From JAJDOD01 sp039024895 (lineage in GTDB: Bacteria; Pseudomonadota; Alphaproteobacteria; Rhodobacterales; Rhodobacteraceae): 64,000 nt of DNA. Where the stretch lies: assembly GCA_039024895.1 (NCBI GenBank), contig JBCCPJ010000012.1, forward strand, positions 33,784-97,783, written 5' to 3'. A program made the translations under genes and the position numbers. The notes under the pieces were generated by a model. The model saw only the letters and a list, made by a program, of their open reading frames with translations, did not search any database and had not been told where the DNA came from. This document shows positions 59,359 to 64,000 of this stretch, in pieces. The number at the start of each line of letters is the position of its first letter. Position 1 is the first letter of the stretch.

Positions 59359-62130
59359 TTACTGTTCGGGCGCGCTCTCAGCGCCTGTGTCGTCAGGTCC
59401 GTCCTCGGCATCATCCTCATCCTGTTCGGCGATCCAGGCGACGGAAACAACCTCTTCCACCTCGGAGGTGTTGAAGACGCGAACACCGCCCGCGGAACGG
59501 GATCGGAAGGAAATACCATCGACCGGGACGCGGATCGACTGGCCAGTAGATGTGGCCAGCATAATCTGATCGCCCATCTCGACCGGGAAGGACGCCACAA
59601 GCGCCCCGCCGCGCATCGCCTTATCCATGGCCATGACCCCTTGGCCGCCCCGGCCGCGAATGGGGTAATCGTGGCTTGATGACAATTTGCCGGCGCCGCC
59701 GGAACTAATGGTCAGGATGAGGTTCTCGGAAGCCGACATCTCCGCGTAACGTTCGGGGCTCAACTGGCCTTCCGCAACAGTTTCTTCGTCCTCATCGATG
59801 TCGGCGTCGTCCTCAACCGCGCCCGCCATCAGGCGGCGCTGTTTCAGGTAGGACGCACGTTCGGTTGGTTCTGCCTCAAAGTGGCGGATCACCGACATGG
59901 AAACGACCTTGTCGCCCTCGGCAAGCTTGATACCGCGCACGCCGGTCGAATCGCGCCCCTTGAACACGCGCACCTCCGTCGTCGGGAAGCGGATCGCGCG
60001 CCCGAGTGCCGTGACGAGCATGACGTCATCATCCTCCGCACAAATGCGCGCATCGACCATGGCTACGTCTTCCGGTAGCTTCATCGCGATCTTGCCGTTC
60101 GATTTGACGTTGGTGAAGTCAGAGAGCGCATTGCGCCGCACATCGCCTTCCGTTGTCGCAAAGAAGATCTGGAGTTGGTCCCATTCGTTTTCGTCGCGGT
60201 CGACCGGCATGATGGCCGCAATAGAGACGCCGGTTGGGATGGGCAAAATGTTGACGATGGCCTTCCCGCGCGACGTGCGGCCGCCAAGGGGAAGCCGCCA
60301 TGTCTTTAGCTTGTAAACCATGCCATCGGTGGTGAAGAACAACAGCTGCGTGTGCGTATTCGCCACAAACAGCGTCGTGACGACGTCGTCTTCCTTGAGC
60401 GCGCCGCCGGAAAGACCTTTGCCGCCCCGCTTTTGAGCGCGGAACTCTGCAAGGGCGGTGCGTTTGATATAGCCGCTGGCCGTCACTGTCACGACCATAT
60501 CTTCACGCTCGATGAGGTCTTCGTCTTCCATATCGCCGGACCAGTCGACGATTTCCGTGCGGCGGGGAATGGCGAATTGGTCTTTAACCTCGCGCAATTC
60601 GTCCGAGATAATCGACAGAATTCGCTCACGGCTAGAGAGAATATCCAAGTAATCCTTGATCTTTGCGGCCAGTTCTTCAAGTTCGTCGGTGATCGTTTTG
60701 ACACCGAGTTGCGTCAGGCGCTGAAGCTGAAGGTCAAGGATCGCGCGGGCCTGCCGCTCGGACAGGTTATAGGTGCCGTCCTCGTTGATCGTATGGGTCG
60801 GGTCATCAATCAGCTTGATGTAAGCGGCAATATCCTGAGCAGGCCACATGCGTGTCATCAGCTTTTCGCGCGCTTCGGCGGGCGTGGCGCTGGCCCGGAT
60901 GGTCGCAACGACCTCGTCAACGTTGGAAACGGCGACCGCGAGGCCGCAGAGAATATGGCTTCGTTCGCGCGCTTTACGCAGTTCAAATGCGGTGCGGCGA
61001 GCTACAACTTCCTCTCGGAAGTCAATGAAATACGATAGAAAATCGTGAAGGGTAAGTTGCTCTGGGCGGCCACCGTTCAGGGCCAGCATGTTGCACCCGA
61101 AGGACGTTTGCATCGGTGTAAACCGATAAAGCTGGTTCAGGACCACATCGGGCGTGGCGTCCCGTTTGAGTTCGATCACCACACGGACGCCGACCCGGTC
61201 GCTTTCGTCCTGGACGCCGGAGATGCCTTCAAGCTTCTTCTCGCGCACCAGGTCCGCGATTTTTTCGATCATCGAGGCTTTGTTCACCTGATAGGGGATC
61301 TCGTCGAGGATGATGGCGTACCGGTCCTTGCGGATTTCTTCGATCCGGGTCTTGGCGCGAATGATGACGCTGCCGCGCCCTTCCAGATAGGCTTTGCGCG
61401 CGCCGCCGCGGCCAAGGATGACGCCACCGGTCGGAAAGTCAGGCGCGGGAATATGCTCCATCAGCGCTTCGGTGGACATGTCCGGGTTTTCGATCAGCGC
61501 GAGGGTGCCGTCGATCACCTCGCCGAGGTTGTGGGGCGGAATGTTGGTGGCCATACCGACAGCGATGCCGCCAGCGCCGTTGACCAGCATGTTCGGGAAG
61601 CGGGCGGGCAAGACGGAGGGTTCCTGGTCCTTACCGTCGTAATTGTCCTGAAAATCGACCGTATCCTTGTCGATATCTTCAAGCAGCGCGGCTGCAGGTT
61701 TGTCCATCCGTACTTCGGTGTAGCGCATGGCCGCCGGGTTATCGCCATCCATCGAGCCGAAATTGCCTTGCCCGTCCAAAAGCGGCAGCGACATGGAAAA
61801 CGGCTGTGCCATCCGTACCAGCGCATCGTAAATAGCGCCGTCGCCATGGGGGTGGTATTTCCCCATTGTATCGCCCACGGGTCGAGCGGATTTGCGGTAG
61901 GCTTTGTCGTGCGAATTCCCGGTTTCGTGCATCGCGTAGAGGATCCGGCGGTGCACGGGCTTCAATCCATCGCGCAAATCCGGAATTGCCCGCGAAACAA
62001 TCACCGACATCGCGTAATCGAGGTAGGAGGCGCGCATTTCCTCCTCAATCGATACGGTTGGACCGTCATAAGGCGGTCGCGATGGCGGAATTTCGTCTTC
62101 GTTTTCAGGTGGTTCGGGCGTGTCGCTCAC
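59359..62130 (-). CDS. gyrA: DNA gyrase subunit A
   Basis: GyrA cuts and reseals DNA during negative supercoiling. The 923-residue product has the winged-helix and tower region with catalytic Tyr137 (NPAAMRYTEVR), and C-terminal six-bladed beta-pinwheel repeats with GyrA-box-like RAQKRGGKGLSGG. An acidic tail ends the protein. The GTG start at 62130 gives MSDTPEPPENEDEIPPSRPP. At the quinolone-resistance region the sequence is HPHGDGAIYD (H93-D102), so the position equivalent to E. coli Ser83 is Gly98 and that of Asp87 is Asp102. Confidence 0.97.
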   Translation of the reverse strand: MSDTPEPPENEDEIPPSRPPYDGPTVSIEEEMRASYLDYAMSVIVSRAIPDLRDGLKPVHRRILYAMHETGNSHDKAYRKSARPVGDTMGKYHPHGDGAIYDALVRMAQPFSMSLPLLDGQGNFGSMDGDNPAAMRYTEVRMDKPAAALLEDIDKDTVDFQDNYDGKDQEPSVLPARFPNMLVNGAGGIAVGMATNIPPHNLGEVIDGTLALIENPDMSTEALMEHIPAPDFPTGGVILGRGGARKAYLEGRGSVIIRAKTRIEEIRKDRYAIILDEIPYQVNKASMIEKIADLVREKKLEGISGVQDESDRVGVRVVIELKRDATPDVVLNQLYRFTPMQTSFGCNMLALNGGRPEQLTLHDFLSYFIDFREEVVARRTAFELRKARERSHILCGLAVAVSNVDEVVATIRASATPAEAREKLMTRMWPAQDIAAYIKLIDDPTHTINEDGTYNLSERQARAILDLQLQRLTQLGVKTITDELEELAAKIKDYLDILSSRERILSIISDELREVKDQFAIPRRTEIVDWSGDMEDEDLIEREDMVVTVTASGYIKRTALAEFRAQKRGGKGLSGGALKEDDVVTTLFVANTHTQLLFFTTDGMVYKLKTWRLPLGGRTSRGKAIVNILPIPTGVSIAAIMPVDRDENEWDQLQIFFATTEGDVRRNALSDFTNVKSNGKIAMKLPEDVAMVDARICAEDDDVMLVTALGRAIRFPTTEVRVFKGRDSTGVRGIKLAEGDKVVSMSVIRHFEAEPTERASYLKQRRLMAGAVEDDADIDEDEETVAEGQLSPERYAEMSASENLILTISSGGAGKLSSSHDYPIRGRGGQGVMAMDKAMRGGALVASFPVEMGDQIMLATSTGQSIRVPVDGISFRSRSAGGVRVFNTSEVEEVVSVAWIAEQDEDDAEDGPDDTGAESAPEQ

Positions 62131-62322
62131 AATCTGCTCACTTTTTTATCACTGACCCAATATGTGGTTGTTCGCATCTTATCAGACCCCAAGGAATAGG
62201 TGCAATCCCTAGCTGCTCCCTATATTGGCAGCCACGGCGCCGGAGTGCCAACATCTTGTTTTCATTGAATAGTCATAATTATGATGGCTCAATCATGAGA
62301 TGAGCAGAATATGAGGTTGCCC

Positions 62323-62592
62323 ATGTGTGTCTCGGAAACTGAGCTTTTGTTAAAGGGGTATGGTCTGACGACAGCCGAATTCTACTACCGCTTGCCCGAT
62401 TTTCAGAACGTGCTGAACACGTTCGTCTGGCAGGATTACGATGTCGCGCCCGATCATCCCAAGTTGTTCAAATTCATCGAGTTTTGGCAGGAAGAGTTGG
62501 AAGGACCGCTGCACTCTGTGCGGTTTGTCCATCGCAAGGAACTGACCAGCGGCGAGTGGCAGAACATCACCGGCGAGTTCACTTTGCACTAA
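62323..62592 (+). CDS. usg: Usg family protein
   Basis: The 89-residue product matches the alphaproteobacterial Usg protein: ETELLLKGYGLTTAEFYYRL, FVWQDYDVAPDHPKLFKF and a C-terminal ELTSGEWQNITGEFTLH-type tail. The name derives from a gene near trp in other species; its function is unknown. The ATG at 62323 follows GAGG by about 6 bases and is preferred over 62311. It is monocistronic, and a nested hairpin (GCGCTG...CAGCGC) lies behind it. Confidence 0.85.
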   Translation: MCVSETELLLKGYGLTTAEFYYRLPDFQNVLNTFVWQDYDVAPDHPKLFKFIEFWQEELEGPLHSVRFVHRKELTSGEWQNITGEFTLH

Positions 62593-62593
62593 G

Positions 62594-62623
62594 CGCTGGA
62601 GCGGTTGAAAACCGCCCCGAACA
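62594..62623. terminator. Nested hairpin between convergent genes
   Basis: Outer arms GCGCTG and CAGCGC enclose an inner GCGGTT-gaa-AACCGC hairpin, between usg and the converging NTPase gene. There is no T tract on either side, so it is only a possible bidirectional terminator. Confidence 0.35.
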
Positions 62624-62653
62624 GCGCGGATGACGACCGTCGGACGTGTTGAT

Positions 62654-63262
62654 TTATGCGGTCAGCGCGGCTTGCACCTGGGCGTCCGGTTGCCCGTGGA
62701 TAAACGCGTCGAGTGACAGCTCCGTTGTTTCGTTGGCGTTCGAGTAGATCACGGAAACCGACGTCGTCTGGGGGCGCAGCGCGCGTTCTAGCGATAGCAA
62801 CGCCTGTCGCTGATCGATTTTGGCGAAATACCCGGTAAAGCGGTCGCTGGGGTAGGGCATTTGGCCGGGGTTCAACTGGGGCTCTGCATCCTCGCGGGTT
62901 TGCATCCGCGCCCGGATCACCGCGTCCGGCGCGTAACAGAGGTAGAGCCGATAGGTCCGGGCTTCGGCGCGCAGCGCCTGGGCCACGGGCTCCGTTCCCA
63001 CGTCAAATCCTTCTTTGCCGCCTGAAGACACGATGGGCAGCAAAAGGTTGTAGTGGAGGATGCTCGTGCGCCTCGGTTTGAAAATTGCGGCGCGCGCATC
63101 TTCGGGTGCCTCGGAAAGCGTCCGCGCCAGCTTTCCGGCGAACAGCATGTCGATTTCTTCCGGCTTTGTTCCCTCGGCGACAAGGCGCGGCACAAGCGTA
63201 TTACTGATAAAGGTGGACTTCCCGGCAGAGCTTACCCCGGCGACGATGATCGGACCGGTCAT
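62654..63262 (-). CDS. P-loop NTPase/kinase-like protein of unknown function
   Basis: The 202-residue product begins with a Walker A motif GVSSAGKSTFIS at residues 9-20, preceded by a hydrophobic strand (TGPIIVA). It has a possible lid or switch region (RMQTREDAEP) and a TSVSVIYSNANETTELSLDAF C-terminal segment. This is a small kinase-like or zeta-toxin-like P-loop fold, but a specific family was not recognised. The GTP- or ATP-dependent substrate is unknown. The ATG overlaps the stop of the sulfotransferase gene (ATGA), so the two genes are translationally coupled. Confidence 0.7.
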   Translation of the reverse strand: MTGPIIVAGVSSAGKSTFISNTLVPRLVAEGTKPEEIDMLFAGKLARTLSEAPEDARAAIFKPRRTSILHYNLLLPIVSSGGKEGFDVGTEPVAQALRAEARTYRLYLCYAPDAVIRARMQTREDAEPQLNPGQMPYPSDRFTGYFAKIDQRQALLSLERALRPQTTSVSVIYSNANETTELSLDAFIHGQPDAQVQAALTA

Positions 63263-63918
63263 GCGACAGCCTTGCGCAAGAAACGCGACATGGCGCGATC
63301 ATAGAGCCGCATGTCATCGAGATTTGCGTTCTCAATCGCGGCGCGTTCAGCGTTTGTGAGGTATTTTGGGGCGGATGCGACATTTGCCGGCGGCCTCTGT
63401 GCGAGTGGGACACCAATTGCCCGGCTAAGTTGGGTGAGGCTTTCATCATATGCCTCCACCACGCCCACAACATCGAAGCTTTCCAGCGTCCGACCTGAAA
63501 GCGCGGTGGTTTGCATATTGCGGTTGTCGGGGTGGGCGGCGAACTCGGTCAGCGAAAACCCGAGCGCGTGGACAATCAGCGCGTCAGGATGTGTCCGAGC
63601 CGGGTTCCGTTTGAGGTAATTGTAGTTCGAGACAACCCGATCCACGGGATCACGCAGAAACGTGACATATTGCTTTGCCATGGGCAGGAAATCGTATTTC
63701 TCCGGAAAAAAATGCCCGTGGACCAGGGAATAGCGGCTGAGTGCTTCGATATTCCTTTGTGCTTCGACCTGGCGTTGTTGGCGTCGCGCCAGGGAGCTAG
63801 GCCAGGATGATCCGATGTGATCGCCATAATCAAAATAGGCGGCATCCCCAAAGGCAGCAGCGAAAGCTGACCGCAGGCTGGTGCCAGCGCATTTGCGGAT
63901 ATGGACCGAAATAATCAT
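63259..63918 (-). CDS. Sulfotransferase-family protein
   Basis: The 219-residue product has the PAPS-binding 5' segment VHIRKCAGTSLRSAFAAA (the K-x-A/S-G-T-S pattern) and the 3' segment FLRDPVDRVVSNYNYL, as in the sulfotransferase 2 family that modifies glycans or small molecules. Length is at the short end of the family. It shares its stop with the start of the P-loop NTPase (ATGA), so the NTPase may act on the same pathway. Such genes often sit in polysaccharide or capsule loci, but no glycosyltransferase is visible before the window ends. Confidence 0.8.
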   Translation of the reverse strand: MIISVHIRKCAGTSLRSAFAAAFGDAAYFDYGDHIGSSWPSSLARRQQRQVEAQRNIEALSRYSLVHGHFFPEKYDFLPMAKQYVTFLRDPVDRVVSNYNYLKRNPARTHPDALIVHALGFSLTEFAAHPDNRNMQTTALSGRTLESFDVVGVVEAYDESLTQLSRAIGVPLAQRPPANVASAPKYLTNAERAAIENANLDDMRLYDRAMSRFLRKAVA

Positions 63919-64000
63919 GCGCCTGGCCGCCTAAAGCATAGGACTTAATTTTCTCAAAATTCTATCGAAGATAATTTACGCCGTTTGGCGGACGCGCAGA

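Noticed and set aside
61045..62199. 384-codon plus-strand open frame
   Set aside because: It is the reverse shadow of gyrA, which fills this region with full family motifs.

Overview
The window reads as a contiguous piece of an alphaproteobacterial chromosome, most likely Rhodobacterales (roseobacter group). Evidence: the cell-cycle regulator CtrA next to a SciP-type DUF1153 protein, LpxI instead of LpxH in the lipid A cluster, an Usg protein, DUF1127 and DUF2585 proteins, a Fur/Mur-type regulator, an M42 peptidase and PrtD/HlyD-type type I secretion genes. Most genes are GC-rich and tightly packed with ATGA/GTGA overlaps. No rRNA, tRNA, CRISPR array, transposase or integrase was seen. Genus and species cannot be fixed from the sequence alone.

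Layout. 0.3-3.5 kb: a small secreted protein, DUF2585 membrane protein, Fur-family regulator, QueF, a SAP/DUF6434 protein and a DUF4329 lipoprotein with a JAMM-like motif. 3.7-8.7 kb: a type I secretion island, one minus-strand unit (ABC transporter, HlyD-type adaptor, small AT-rich membrane protein, EF-hand-rich presumed substrate). Its ABC gene has an in-frame amber codon and its substrate looks C-terminally short. 9.2-13.8 kb: glyoxalase-like protein, Bax-inhibitor-1 protein, DUF1127 and LysR, quinone oxidoreductase, XRE regulator. 13.8-17.9 kb: HisN-type phosphatase, 8-oxoguanine deaminase, LysE exporter and guanine deaminase (purine salvage/catabolism). 18-27 kb: MgtE, 5-formyl-THF cyclo-ligase, YmdB-type phosphodiesterase, EamA and SLC13 transporters, a degenerate GGDEF-EAL protein and the M42 peptidase. 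27-31.2 kb: an accessory patch of unknown genes, a 27-residue membrane peptide, a CAP-domain lipoprotein and a divergent Slam-like outer membrane protein.

31.3-46.4 kb is the envelope-biogenesis core: miaA (minus), then pyrH-frr-uppS-cdsA-dxr-rseP-bamA-skp and fabZ-lpxA-lpxI-lpxB. It couples undecaprenyl and isoprenoid supply, phospholipid synthesis, outer membrane protein assembly and lipid A synthesis. A GAF-EAL phosphodiesterase gene sits in it on the opposite strand, and lpxD is absent. 46.5-53.3 kb: mnmA, sciP, ctrA, ligA, recG. 53.3-59.1 kb: a tiny membrane peptide, a possible terminator-bounded RNA, a NifU/IscU-like scaffold, hisI, gluQRS, a methyltransferase, trmFO, a small membrane protein and a secreted beta-rich protein with a perfect CtrA box in its promoter region. 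59.4-63.9 kb: gyrA, usg, a P-loop NTPase and a sulfotransferase.

The points most worth a second look are the damaged type I secretion island with its candidate immunity-like membrane protein, the Slam/CAP-lipoprotein pair, the catalytically degenerate c-di-GMP protein, three very small membrane peptides, and recurring palindromes (TGATATATCA; GTATAC) that look like regulator sites.
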